Below are positions 11,916 through 22,883 of a stretch of DNA of 64,000 nucleotides, one piece after another (the first letter of the stretch is position 1; each line of letters starts with the position of its first letter). This stretch comes from Eutreptiella sp. 'Long Island Sound 2002' (taxonomy: Eukaryota > Euglenozoa > Euglenophyceae > Eutreptiales > Eutreptiaceae). The notes below the pieces were generated by a model. It ran no database searches, was not told where the DNA came from, and saw nothing but the letters and a program-made list of their open reading frames with translations. The position numbers and the translations under genes were made by a program. The DNA lies in the NCBI GenBank assembly GCA_964036045.1, contig OZ038378.1:173242946-173306945 (forward strand), in the 5' to 3' direction.

Positions 11916-13907
11916 GGTGCATTTGCCATTTTGCGGTTCGCGGGATTCACCATACAACATCTTCTCCTCCTCATCCAAATCCTTCAAAGTATTAAATGAT
12001 GCTTCAATCTTTGCTGCGGAAATGTTACGGAAAATAGATGCAAGCTTCTCAGACACAGAGGGCTGTGAGGCACAAGACATGGGGACCTACAAACATGGCT
12101 TTCATGATTGAAATGTTGCATTCAAGGTGGGAACATGCAAAAGCACAAGGAACATTCTCTCCATTAGGTAGTTCACCTTGGCTTTGTCTGTCACTCGTTG
12201 TTATGTGAGGGGTGGGGGTGGGGGCGACCACAACAGAGCACGCAACACTGGAAACACATGAGATATCTCAACATCAGCCAACAATTCCCAAAACAACCAG
12301 CAACGTTGCACTGCTTGTCCACCGCCTGGTCGTTGGACAAAATTTAGGTGTAAAACAATGCTGTTTGTCATTGCGCAAGGGTGGGGACACCTTCCAGGCA
12401 CAGAAAAATTGCTTTCAGCAAGGCACCTTGGAGAGGGACTCTTGTGACTTGTTTGCCTTTGTTTGTTGGGTTATGTAAAGCACAAGGAAAAAAAGGGCGG
12501 GCACCACCACAGTGCTAACAGGCCCAAAACGGTGCTTTCAGGGCCAATAAGCACCACAAGGAGGGGATATGGCGCCACGAGGTTCCCCATGGCTTTATAT
12601 GTACACAATGTGAAATGGGCTTGTTCATGTGATGTGTGTCTGCCAATTGGCACGACCAGTGGCAATGGTGTGGCTACGGCAGCATCATGTTTAGATGGGC
12701 ACAGATGGTATTGAAAATGCGCCCCGTCTTGCCCTATCCATCACCTCCCAAGGTGAAGATACACAAGATGGCCCCTTGGAAGCAACTACCACCCTAGTTT
12801 GGGGTCTAGGTCCTCGCTCTCCCTACTAGATTGTTGAATCTTGAAAGGGAAGCTCCTGACCCTGTTTGGGGTTTTGTTCACTTCGTAACCAACCATATCC
12901 GTTGCCGAGTAAGATGGCAGTTGGTGGACAAGATGATCTCTGAATTCTCTGGATTGCATGGTTGGCTGGGGAAGCGATGAATTCTCCTTTTTGTGTTCAC
13001 CTTGTACAACAAGTGGAGTGAACTACGACTTGTCCAGCTTGGCTAATGCTTTGTGTTGAGTTAGAAATGGCCATGTAACTGCGGCCGTACTAGGGGAAAA
13101 AGTGAAGGAAGGGGATGACAAGGGGCCAAATCTGAAGCTCGGACAAAGGTAGCAAAGTGGTTTGACGGGTACATGCACAAGAAGCACTGCCCTTGTAACA
13201 ACCCTTTTGCGGTGTAAGAACTCCCCAAAACTCCCTACCTTTCCTCTTAGACTTGAGGGTACCACAGTAAGTTGGCTGAAGAGATGCCAGCACTATGCAA
13301 GCTTACCGTGCCAACCAGAAGGTCTGGCCTTCCACAGTACAGTTACATGTAGCCTAGAGGTTTTGGCTGACAAAACACAGCTAAATGGTGGAGATACCAA
13401 GGCTCAGGTTGACTGACTGTACATATGCTCATGGCTAAATAGTGTGGAACATTGCTGCATACGCGTATCAGAACGTGCATGTGTAGAGCGCCTTGTTCAC
13501 CTGCATGCGCCCAAAGCCCCTACACCACACATTCAAATGGACATTTCCAATGGGGATGAAACTTAGTATTTCTCTTATCATTTCAAGGTCATACAATGTG
13601 ATGGGTTGCCCCGGGTGGAAAAATTTTTAATTGGAGGAACTTGCTTCCCTGGTCTTCCTAGTGGGTCATTCTGGTTTCGTTTCCGGAACCTCCTGTTTTG
13701 GATGGACCTAGTAAGTAACTTCCTATGGGCTTACTGGCTGGACTTTCTGGTCAGAAGGTGACTTCTTGGTTTGACTTCCGGGGGGTTCCTTGTCCCAGTT
13801 TGCCACCCAAATGTCAACCCATTTTCCTCAACATCCCAAGCACACTCAATGACACTGTGAGTGTCTAGAACTGGAAAATAAAATGCATCAGCTATAGGTC
13901 GTTGCCT
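11916..13907. other. unannotated region
   Basis: No gene recognised. Short frames only, at most about 90 codons, without domains. Confidence 0.4.
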
Positions 13908-14148
13908 CCAGGTCCCGTGCCTCCCTCGCCCTGCCTTCTTTCCTCCCTCACCCTGCACCTCCTCACGTACCTCGCCTCCCGTCATCCGTTGCCCTGCCTG
14001 AGGTCCTTCTTTACCCTGCCCCATGTCACGCCTTACCCTGTCTCCCCTCCTCACTCCCCGTGTCTCATGCGGTCCCTCCCCTTCCCCCCTGCATAGCCCT
14101 ACCTCACCTCCTCCTTCTGCTGAGCGAGTATATTTTTTTTTCGGCAAG
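13908..14148 (+). promoter_or_regulatory. pyrimidine-rich leader with acceptor-like AG before the LRR gene
   Basis: About 215 bases are almost purely C/T on the plus strand, made of degenerate CCTCACCCTG-like units. They are followed by TATATTTTTTTTTCGGCAAG directly abutting the ATG at 14149. This could be a promoter or 5'-UTR polypyrimidine tract, the end of a 5' intron, or a trans-splice acceptor. Confidence 0.4.
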
Positions 14149-17100
14149 ATGCTGTCCGTGACACCAGACAAGTTTTCTGACAGTGTGACGGCCGAGGAAA
14201 TCGAGGCGGTTTTCCCCGCTGGAGACCCTCTTGTCCTTGTCACACAGCTGCGCACCTCTTGGCTACAAAAGGCGATGGTGACGCCGTCGTGGGCCACAGC
14301 TGCAGCAGAGTTGTCGCAGCTTCTAGGCCTTGTGGTTGCAGAGAAGAACTTAGGTCTTGACGCGGGGCAGTGTAGTGTCGTGATGCAGGCAGCAAAAGGA
14401 GTACAGGAGGACATGGTCAAAGTGCACGGGTACAAGCCCAGCCGTGCCGAACCGTCGAAGCCGGCAGACCCGGAGGCGACAGCGGAGGCTGGTACAGCAG
14501 AGACGCAAGAGCCGGGTGACGACAATGACGAGGAGGAGGTTGCATCGGCTGGAGCAGCCACTACGTTGGCGGACGGCGACCAGAAGTTTATTGTGAATGT
14601 GTTCCATCAAGAGACCAACAAGCGGGTCCCAATGGGCTCTGGGACGTTCGACCTCGACGATGCAATGCGGCACGCATTGCGGCGCGGCAGCAAATCGGTC
14701 ATCGTCCCGATGAAAGTCGCGGAACGTGAGGCAGGGGTCGTTGAATTGGCGCTGGACGCCGAATTCCGCAGGGGTTTCATGGAGATGCTGTTCATCACCG
14801 TCGTGAGTGCAACAGGCTTAGAGAGCCCAGACCCGAGCTATGAGCCCGATCCGCTTTGCGAAGTGAAGATGGGGAGCATCGTGTGGGAGACAAGCGTCAA
14901 AACAAGCACCATCACTCCGACCTGGCAGGAGAGGTTTGATTTTACACCCAACAAAGTGGTGACCGTGAAGGTGTATGATGATGACAAACAAGGGCGTGAG
15001 CTGATGGGCTCGGGGTCATTTGCGCTGGATCAGAAGATGAGGAAGACCCTGAAGAGCCATCCTTCCAGAATCCTGAAGGTCCCCTTGACACTCGAGGGGC
15101 AGAAAGCAGGCGCTGTCCGGATGATCCTTGAGACAACCTTCAACGGGGCTGTCATCGACAAGCTCACGATCACCGTGAACGACGGCATGGATTTGCTAAA
15201 CAAGGACGTCAAAAGCCTCTCGGACCCTCTGTGCCAAGTGACGGTCGGTCATGTGATGCGTGAGACCGCGGTCCTGTCGAACACCCTGTCCCCCCGGTGG
15301 AAGGAGGCCTTTGATTTCACACCAGAGGCGAAGGACGAGTACGCGGCTGCCCTCCGGGAACTGGGCCACGAGGGTCACCTGAAGCAGCATGTTTGGGACA
15401 TGGATTGCCACCGAGCGCTCCGCAGTCGGCCCGCCAAGCTGGACGCCCTGTGGCGCTCTCTGCGGCCGCAGCCCGCCGTCTGGGGGACCGTGGCCGAGCT
15501 GCACAACTTCGTCCAGGCGCCCCCCTCCGCCGATCAGCGGCAGTTCGGCATTGCGAGGCTGCAGGAGTTCGCGGCGCAGACGAGCTGCGACCTCCAGATT
15601 CCCGAGCCCGAGCCGCAGGGTCGCGTGGACATCCGGCCCCACGGGGGGTTCGTGCAGATGACGCAGGCCCACACCGCGATCCTCGACTGCGGGACCTCGG
15701 AGCGCCTGCAGGCGACGGTGGGGCAGGCCGTGGGGCACTGGGCGGTCGCCGCGTGCCTCGTGACCGACGTCGACGACCGCTACTTCGCCACGGCGATGGA
15801 CAGCGGATACCGCTACGTCGGCATCCGGGTGTATTTCTTGGGGGTGCCCTGGGACGTGCACCTCACGACCACGCCGTTCCTCACCGCCCAGAGGACCGTG
15901 GACCGTGGGGTCGCGCACGACCGGGCCCTGGAGAAGGACGCGCTGCATGCGGCCGCGGCCCAGGGCGATGCCCGGTTGGCCGACGTTGTCTTGGCCCTGC
16001 GGAAGGAAGCAGTCTTTGACCTGGACAGCTACGGGCACCTGGCGGTCACGCACGCCTGCATGCGTATGCGCTGGGACATAGCAGGGCAGCTGGCACAGGT
16101 CATGGTGCGGCATGCGAGTGAAGTGCAGCTGCAAGAGCAGGCAACATGGTCACTGCTGATGGCAGCCGAGTGTGCAGGGTACGGCGACCGCTGGGACCTG
16201 CTCGGGGCACTGCAGCAGGTGATAGAACATGGCAACCGCCATCACTCGGGCTCGGCCGTCATCTATATGGCCGCCACGCAGCACGTGTACCACGCCTTGC
16301 AGGCGGTGTTGGGGGTCTGCACAGAGTTCACTTGGAGTGGCAAGGGACCCGAATCAGGGGACCATTTGGAAGTTTCGACCGCAAGGGCGCTCTTCAAAGC
16401 TCTGGGCCCGAACCGTACCATAGCTCATGTAGACCTCAGCAGCTCCGGCATTGGCTCCAAACACATTGAAGAACTGGCCAACCTCTTGAAGGTAAATACT
16501 GGGATAACGGCCATCAACCTCTCCAATTGTTGTGTTCCGGATGCCGGATGTGAAGCATTGGCCCAGGCGTTGGAGGGCAACACAGTGTTGACGTCCTTTG
16601 TCCTGTCTGGATGTTCCATTGGAGAATCTGCCACGCATTTGTTCAAGGCGCTGGAAGCGAACAGGGCCCTGTCGTCCCTGGATCTCAGCAATAACAACGT
16701 GGGTAACGCTGAAAGCGCAGCGCTCGCAAAAGCTATGGCAGTGAATACCACCCTCATTGACATCAACCTCAGTGTGAATGGCATTACGGAGGCCGGGGCT
16801 CCGTATTTGGCTCAAATCCTCCAAGTGAACAGTAGACTGAAGTCCATGGCACTGGGAGGTAACCACTTGTCCGATTTCGGCTGCGATCTGTTGGCAGTCG
16901 CATTGCGCAGTAACACAGCGCTCACATCTCTTGATTTGCGAGCAAATGGTGTTGTGGAGGGCGCCGAGGCATTGCTGAGGGGTTTGGAATGCAATTCGAC
17001 ACTACAGCTTCTGGACCTGAGCGAAAATGGATGGCGCAACTCGAAGATCCTTTTCGCGAATCCACGAAACAAATCGGTGCACATCCTGCACCGTGCGATG

Positions 17101-18159
17101 CATTACGTGGACTGTGTATTGTTGGCCAGTGCCCTCGCATCGAATGCCACGCTGACTTCCGTCAGCCTTAGAGATAGTGGTGTTGCTGCCGATGACTGCA
17201 AAGTTCTGGCTCAGGCCCTCGAAGTGAATGCGAAGCTGTCATTTGTTGATTTGGCTGGCAACAAAATAGATGGTGCCGGTTGCATTCCATTGGCTAAGGC
17301 CCTGGAGATGAACAAGGCCCTCACATCCATCATCCTGGATGAGAATTCCATTGGCAATGCCGGTGCCGTGGCCTTGGGCAAGGCTCTCGAAGTGAACAGC
17401 ACGCTGACAGTCGTCAAACTTCGGGACAATCAGATTGGCATGGAAGGCGGAGAGGCATTGGGCAACGCATTGAGGAAGAACACCACGGTCTGTGAGATAG
17501 ACCTTGGCAACAATGAAATTGGTGAAGAAGGAAGCACAGTGTTGTTCGATGCCCTTGCAGCAAATGGGACTGTGACCTCCCTCCGGATTGACGGCAACAA
17601 TATTTCGGACGCCGGCGGGACTGCACTGGGCAAGGCCCTTCAAACGAACTGCGCTTTGGCAGCGGTTCATCTCAGTGATAACTGCATTTGTGATGGCGGC
17701 AGCCAGGCGATATTCGAGAGCTTGGAAGCAAACCGCACCCTGACTACCCTTGACCTGGACAACAACTTGGCGGGTGCACAGGGCATGCGAGCCCTCCGCA
17801 ATGCTTTGACCGGAAACTCTGTGTTGAAGGCTGTGCACCTGGACGACAATGATGTAGACGACCATGACGCCGCAGTAGTATTCGAGGCCCTGGAAACGAA
17901 TACTACCCTAACGGCCCTACACCTCAATGCGAACAAGGTGGGCTATCGAGGCGGCAAGGCATTGGCCGAAGCTCTGCACAAGAACACCACCATCCGATCC
18001 ATCCACTTGCGCGACAACAGCCTTCCAAAGGACGTAAAAACCCACAAATGGCTCGCGGATGCTCTAGACGCAAATAACTTTGTGAAGTACATGGATCTCA
18101 GGGGGAATCCAATAGACTACAAGTTCGAGCACTTCACAGACAGAACTGTGGAGCTTTGA
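14149..18159 (+). CDS. large C2-domain / leucine-rich repeat protein
   Basis: Intronless frame encoding 1336 residues from the ATG at 14149. The frame is open further upstream to 14023, but that part is C/T-rich leader. Order of parts: an N-terminal helical region (1-125) with an acidic linker; the tail of a C2-like fold (around 164, GSGTFDLDDAM); a fuller C2-like domain (about 210-310, with DPLCEVKMG, TPTWQERFDF, VKVYDDDKQG and GSGSFALDQKM); a second C2 start (about 337-390, DPLCQVTVG and SPRWKEAFDF) that stops halfway; a GC-rich unknown region (390-750); then 20 ribonuclease-inhibitor-like LRRs (755-1336), mostly 27-28 residues, each starting with Asn (NTTLTALHLNANKVG type). LRR 8 is about 50 residues because of an insert. 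C2 domains usually bind Ca2+ and phospholipid, and RI-type LRRs bind protein, so a membrane-recruited scaffold or sensor is plausible. There is no NACHT/NB-ARC domain, so it is not a classic NLR. The exact function is unknown. Confidence 0.85.
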   Translation: MLSVTPDKFSDSVTAEEIEAVFPAGDPLVLVTQLRTSWLQKAMVTPSWATAAAELSQLLGLVVAEKNLGLDAGQCSVVMQAAKGVQEDMVKVHGYKPSRAEPSKPADPEATAEAGTAETQEPGDDNDEEEVASAGAATTLADGDQKFIVNVFHQETNKRVPMGSGTFDLDDAMRHALRRGSKSVIVPMKVAEREAGVVELALDAEFRRGFMEMLFITVVSATGLESPDPSYEPDPLCEVKMGSIVWETSVKTSTITPTWQERFDFTPNKVVTVKVYDDDKQGRELMGSGSFALDQKMRKTLKSHPSRILKVPLTLEGQKAGAVRMILETTFNGAVIDKLTITVNDGMDLLNKDVKSLSDPLCQVTVGHVMRETAVLSNTLSPRWKEAFDFTPEAKDEYAAALRELGHEGHLKQHVWDMDCHRALRSRPAKLDALWRSLRPQPAVWGTVAELHNFVQAPPSADQRQFGIARLQEFAAQTSCDLQIPEPEPQGRVDIRPHGGFVQMTQAHTAILDCGTSERLQATVGQAVGHWAVAACLVTDVDDRYFATAMDSGYRYVGIRVYFLGVPWDVHLTTTPFLTAQRTVDRGVAHDRALEKDALHAAAAQGDARLADVVLALRKEAVFDLDSYGHLAVTHACMRMRWDIAGQLAQVMVRHASEVQLQEQATWSLLMAAECAGYGDRWDLLGALQQVIEHGNRHHSGSAVIYMAATQHVYHALQAVLGVCTEFTWSGKGPESGDHLEVSTARALFKALGPNRTIAHVDLSSSGIGSKHIEELANLLKVNTGITAINLSNCCVPDAGCEALAQALEGNTVLTSFVLSGCSIGESATHLFKALEANRALSSLDLSNNNVGNAESAALAKAMAVNTTLIDINLSVNGITEAGAPYLAQILQVNSRLKSMALGGNHLSDFGCDLLAVALRSNTALTSLDLRANGVVEGAEALLRGLECNSTLQLLDLSENGWRNSKILFANPRNKSVHILHRAMHYVDCVLLASALASNATLTSVSLRDSGVAADDCKVLAQALEVNAKLSFVDLAGNKIDGAGCIPLAKALEMNKALTSIILDENSIGNAGAVALGKALEVNSTLTVVKLRDNQIGMEGGEALGNALRKNTTVCEIDLGNNEIGEEGSTVLFDALAANGTVTSLRIDGNNISDAGGTALGKALQTNCALAAVHLSDNCICDGGSQAIFESLEANRTLTTLDLDNNLAGAQGMRALRNALTGNSVLKAVHLDDNDVDDHDAAVVFEALETNTTLTALHLNANKVGYRGGKALAEALHKNTTIRSIHLRDNSLPKDVKTHKWLADALDANNFVKYMDLRGNPIDYKFEHFTDRTVEL

Positions 18160-20118
18160 CACGACAATCCGCCTGGTGCTGCAGACCCAGTTTCCCTCCC
18201 CTGCCCCCCTGCCGCCCCTTGGGCGTATCATCTGCACATTTACGTGGTCCATCGGGGGTATTGACGCCAAACTTTTAGCGTTGCATGTGTATGTGGAATC
18301 GTGCTCTGATGTCGTTTTGGAGTGTCCCATGCATTTTGGTAGTGGCGGCAGGTGCGCCTGCTCTGGCGTGGCTTGTCTCCCTGTTTAATTACCCCTCCTT
18401 TCCAACTCCCGTCTTGGTGGTCGAAAGTGCCACCCCCCCCTCTGCAAACCCATAAGGAGGGGGTGCTGAAGATGCTGATATTTTGACAGGAGACATTAGG
18501 GGAGTGGAATATTTGTCGTATAAAACATTTTACACAACTATATTACCACACCCCTTTCCCTTCATATCCTAGCCAACACGCAACAAGCAAGCAAGCAAGC
18601 AACGCTTCACCAATCTGCGAATTACTCCATCATAGCGGCCTGGCACCGTCCACCATTCTAGGTCTTGATTGCCGCAGGTGCCCTTGCTAAATCCCAAATT
18701 TGAGCTAAAAGCTCACCCGTGGCAGCCCTAGGCCACACGTCCGGGGCCTATAAACCAAGTTTGTAAATCAAGTGACCGGAGATTCACGGGTCTGGGGGGC
18801 TCTGGTCCGTGGGGAAAGCCATAGTGGATGTGGGTCTGCGGGGTCCTGACGTGGCATAAGAGACCTGGCTGCTGGCAATAGAGGCGATAGAGAGGGGGCC
18901 ACGAGATAGTGACACTCAGGCCAGCATTCCCACCGTTATAGGGGTCTCGATTTGGCCAGCAATTCAACTTGTCTTGTGCTTCCGTCAGGGGGTCATCAAG
19001 GGGCATAGAGTTGGAATTTGTGAATCCCACACCACCCAGGATCCCCTGTCCCACCATGACTCCGGTGCCCAATGCCCTCCACAAAAGGCGGCCCCCGCTG
19101 CTCTGTCACCCGACTGCTGCTGGGGACTTGAAGCGCTCCACCCTTGGGGGTGTGTCACGCGAATCTTCGGGACAAGGGTGCAAATGGTCCCCCTGTGGTC
19201 CCACCAGCCCCTTCCCCCCTTCTGTACATGCAGTTGCATGTTTCGCCAGCGATGGCTATGCGCATTGTGTCCCGTGCGGCACACGGTGCAAGGAGGCACC
19301 CTCTTTGCGGGGCACTTACACTTGCGGGTCATGTAGCATCTGCGTGATGGCAGTATTATCAGCTAACCACCAACCTTCAGCCAAGCGCCAACCACCGGTA
19401 GTTGACTGCCAACCGATGGTGGTTCATGGCCAATTGTTTGTTCATTAATGTTCCTTCCGAACTTGCTGTTATTGATACTGTGCATGCCTCGGTCTTCCCT
19501 GTCACAGCGTTGCATGATGTAAAGTTTATATGGGTTGGAAGATTCGTTGTGCTTCGAAGTTCCTTTTGTGTAACTGCCTGACACTTGTTCATGAGTCAAT
19601 GTATTGCTTTCTTGAATAGTTGCCTACCTCTCATTTCAGTCCAATTCCAATTTCTGACACGTTAACGCAGGAAGCACTTTTGATGGAGCTCCATAACCAG
19701 GCAAGACAATGCGTTGGCTGAACGTGCCCTCACACATTCATCTTTACAACAATACTTTAGCGGATCCACTGGCCTATCAAGGCAACATCCACTTTCACCA
19801 GCATTTAAGAAGCACAAACCATGTCCAAAAGACGAGCCCCTGTCAAATCTGCTTTGCCCTTTTCTTTTCTTTCTGAATTGATATTTCTCACTTGCCATAA
19901 AGCAGAATATAGGCTCAGCAGTCTAGGGTTTACTACCATTGCAGAATATGACAATGAAACACGCTCCTTCTCTGCGAGTAACATAGCTTGTTTTTGGCAC
20001 TTTTCGTCAGCTCTTCAGCATCTTCCACATGAGAATGGTCATCTTGCACCAATAACTGGCAGATAGTCTCCATGGGGAATGGCTGAAGAACTGCTTTGTA
20101 TTGCACCCTGTCCTCTTC
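18160..20118. other. unannotated region
   Basis: 3' flank of the LRR gene, with no gene recognised. It contains a short (AAGC)n tract near 18584-18601 and clustered CCAACC/GGTGGTT motifs near 19367-19430. Confidence 0.4.
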
Positions 20119-20806
20119 ATTGGGGGGGGACTTAAGAGTAGTGCGCGTGCAGTGCGACTACCTGGGCGTTTGGCCGTACTAGAAACCCATATTTTGTGAT
20201 ACTCTGGGCATCATTGTTGTTTGACAGCAGGTTTTGATGCTTCTTCCACGGGTCTTCCCAAGGGTGCATAGCGTCCATACACCCTACTCTAGAGTGATAA
20301 AGCCGGACGAGCTCTCCCTTCGACGATGGGGCATCAAGGCCGTCTTCTTGTCTGCCCTACGCCAGCTCCCCCTGGCCCGAAGGCACTTGCTGGTCACACA
20401 TGGAGGAGTCCCCATGTGGTGTGGGCGGAGGCGCTGACTCCTCTCATACTACCAGTTTCCTAGGCCGACTGACCGAAGTTAGGACACAATAAGTTGCCAT
20501 CCCACCGCGGAGGCAGGTCAGTGGGCCCACACTGGGACTAACAGTGGTGGGCGGCTGGCGGTTTCTCAGGCAACTCAGCTTGCAGCCTGTTGCCTCAGGA
20601 ACTCGCACACATTGCCGTTCATGGCTTTCCGCATTTTGCATGTTGTCGCATGTGAAGGGAAGGTAGTTTGCAACAATTCTTGAGCTAGGGTAGTTGGGGC
20701 TGCCTAATTTTAGGCTGTTTGGAAGGGGTGTGCCTGGGGGCTCTTCAAGGGGGAACTGAGTCTAAAAGTAGCGTGCAGAGCAAGGATTCCCCCATTGTAT
20801 TTACAC
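20119..20806. mobile_element. TIR element D1 (non-autonomous?)
   Basis: Shares both ends with element D2 at 22884-23631. The left end matches through GTGCGCGTGCAGTGCGACTA, GGCGTTTGGCCGT and ACCCATATTTTG. The right end matches through GGGGTGTGCCTGGGGGCTCT and GTCTAAAAGTAGCGTGCAG. The outermost bases (ATTGGGGG at left, CCCCCAT at right) form short inverted repeats, and GCGC-rich boxes lie just inside. No transposase-like frame is evident within, so it is probably a non-autonomous relative. Confidence 0.55.
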
Positions 20807-22083
20807 TCTTTGCTTCAGCAGATTTGCAATCTTTCCACAGCCGCCTGGCCTTACTACACAGATGTTGCAGCATAGCACTGGAAGGGATGCTCCCATGTTG
20901 AGGCCTAATCTACCATGTTGCATTTTTGCAGTGAGTGTTTCGCTGAATTTGCCCAAAGCAGGTCCGGTATGTAAGCTGAACATTGCTCTGCATATTGTTA
21001 CAGGTATTTCAGCACATGATGCAATTGATTGCTTCGCTCACCAACCAACAACACAAATGTCCAAGTTTCGTGCCTCCAACCCAAAAATAAGGCTCTTCAA
21101 TGAGTCTTCTTGAGTGATATCTATAGTCATCTACCTTTGATGTACACTGCCATGTTACCCTCCCCATGCAAAACCCACAGTTCCACTACTTGGTTGAGTT
21201 TGTCATGGATAGTACCATGTAGCCTACCTCTGCAGCCAATCCCTCATTAGGCATCAGACCATTAGGCATCAGACCCCTACCACATCAGCACCTGTATCCC
21301 CAACCCATCGTCGATGAGTTGACGGAGCCTGCTAGGCGTCTCACTCACACTTGTTGAGCTTGGCTGCCACTCCCCCTGTTACGCTAGACATGTAGTGAGT
21401 GGATCACCAAAAAAGGTTTATGGCTTTTAAGTACAACCATTCGGGCACCAGTCAATAAGATCAATCAATGCTGCTCTAACCAACCACTACAACCCTTACA
21501 TGCCATCCTCCAACCCCATACAATCTCTACATCCCCGTCACCCTGATGTCCCCCTCAGACCTTGGGGGGAGTACTTGTGTTGCGCACACACCACATGCTA
21601 CTTTTGCGGCAAGTACACACAGAATATCCTGATTTTTGAACCCTCCCAAAATGGCCCCTAAGGACAGCAAACCCATCAGGCACAACAATTGTGTAGCCAC
21701 CTCTCCTTTCAAGGTGGGGTAGTTCAGAGTATGGAGGTTGGAGTGGCAAGCACATTCATCATCACGAAAATCTAGATTGCGAAGCACGACAATTTGACGC
21801 CCAAACAAGCCAATTCACCGATCACCACACAAGACAAAGCAAGCTGGTTCTGAGCCTGTGTTAGGTGCTCCCTGTTGTAACCCCCCCCCCCCCCCCCGAT
21901 GTCCAGTCCCCCCCCTTGTCCATCCTCCCCTCCCCCCTGTGGGGGGAGGGGGGGACCATCGCTAGCTAGTTCGTGAAGAAGAAAAGTGTCAGTGTCATAT
22001 TGCATAGAACTGTAAGACCTTGTTCTTAGAGCTCATGTGCACCTCCTTTGTTCTGACCCATTGCACTCCTCAAACCTCTGAAT
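20807..22083. other. unannotated region
   Basis: No gene recognised. A perfect direct repeat of ATTAGGCATCAGACC lies at about 21246-21280. A C tract of about 17 bases at 21881-21897 is followed by a CCCCCCTGTGGGGGGAG palindrome near 21932-21950. Confidence 0.4.
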
Positions 22084-22701
22084 ATGTTCCCTCAGGGTGT
22101 TGTTGTGCGCTATGTCCGTTCCACAAAGGAGCATGGGTTGGCTGTTGTGCAAGGCCCTTCTCCCCATGGTGATCAATACAGAACCATCGTGTACAAATGT
22201 GGTGCCACTGAAGTTGTGTATTATTGTGCTTCCATCAAACGCTTGACAGCTGTGTGGGCCACCCCCCCCCCTCCCGCGGAGGCACGTGTACAACCGGCAG
22301 AGGTGCAGCTCCCCAAGAGTGTATGGCAGTTGCCGTCCACTCTGCATGCTTTCTCTCAGCCATGTGTTTTGCCCCCCAACAACATTCTGTTCCATTGGCA
22401 GGCAACTCGCCCCCACAAGATCGACCCCCTTTCCCCACAATGGCAACGCATGTTGTGGTTGTGGAATGCCAAAAAAATCCTTCAAAGCGGCGACCCAAAG
22501 CCCTTCGATTCGCGTGGTTTGGGTAAAGTTTGCTTGGGGAACCTGGGGTTGGGTCACACCTTTGGGGACAATTTGTATTTTACCCGGGACATCTTGGAGG
22601 AAACTAAATCCTCAAAAAGCTGGTGGCACCAACAAGTTCTAAACCTCCACCCAAACTTGCACCCAAACATGGAAAGCAACCTACAACCAAGCGTAGTGTA
22701 G
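22084..22701 (+). CDS. transposon-associated reading frame, paralogue of the 50.0-kb ORF
   Basis: 205 codons, no recognised family. Residues 4-60 (VRYVRSTKEHGLAVVQGPS, then GDQY) resemble the start of the protein at 50040-50732 (FTRSTGD, then GPSEKGDQF), giving a shared RST-x(9-10)-GPS-x(2)-GDQ pattern. The C-terminal parts also match: GLGHTFGDNLYFTRD here against GMAHVFDGKLYFTRD there. A Pro-rich linker lies between. The N-terminal block may be a small beta-barrel (Tudor/SH3-like), but that is a guess. The acidic Asp/Ser stretch of the other copy is absent. It sits just upstream of element D2. Because the other copy is inside a TIR element, I infer a transposon-encoded accessory protein or its remnant. 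The true start is uncertain. Confidence 0.4.
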   Translation: MFPQGVVVRYVRSTKEHGLAVVQGPSPHGDQYRTIVYKCGATEVVYYCASIKRLTAVWATPPPPAEARVQPAEVQLPKSVWQLPSTLHAFSQPCVLPPNNILFHWQATRPHKIDPLSPQWQRMLWLWNAKKILQSGDPKPFDSRGLGKVCLGNLGLGHTFGDNLYFTRDILEETKSSKSWWHQQVLNLHPNLHPNMESNLQPSVV

Positions 22702-22883
22702 CTAGTTCGTCCATCCCTGTCGCTGACGGGGAATATATGTAGTTGTTCAAGACTATGTGGGACCACAAGAGGAAGTTCTACACTGTCCCTGTTCAGAAAA
22801 AGGGGCAGGCAGAAAATTGATGAATGGATGCAGTGCATTGAGCCTTTTGCTTATTTGCATTATGTGCATGGGGACATTGGCAT

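Noticed and set aside
15196-16134. 312-codon minus-strand frame
   Set aside because: Antisense shadow of the GC-rich middle of the C2-LRR gene (His/Arg/Gly-rich translation).
14149-18159. NLR immune receptor (NLRC3-like)
   Set aside because: LRRs resemble those of NLRs, but there is no P-loop or NACHT/NB-ARC region; the N-terminal half is C2-like.
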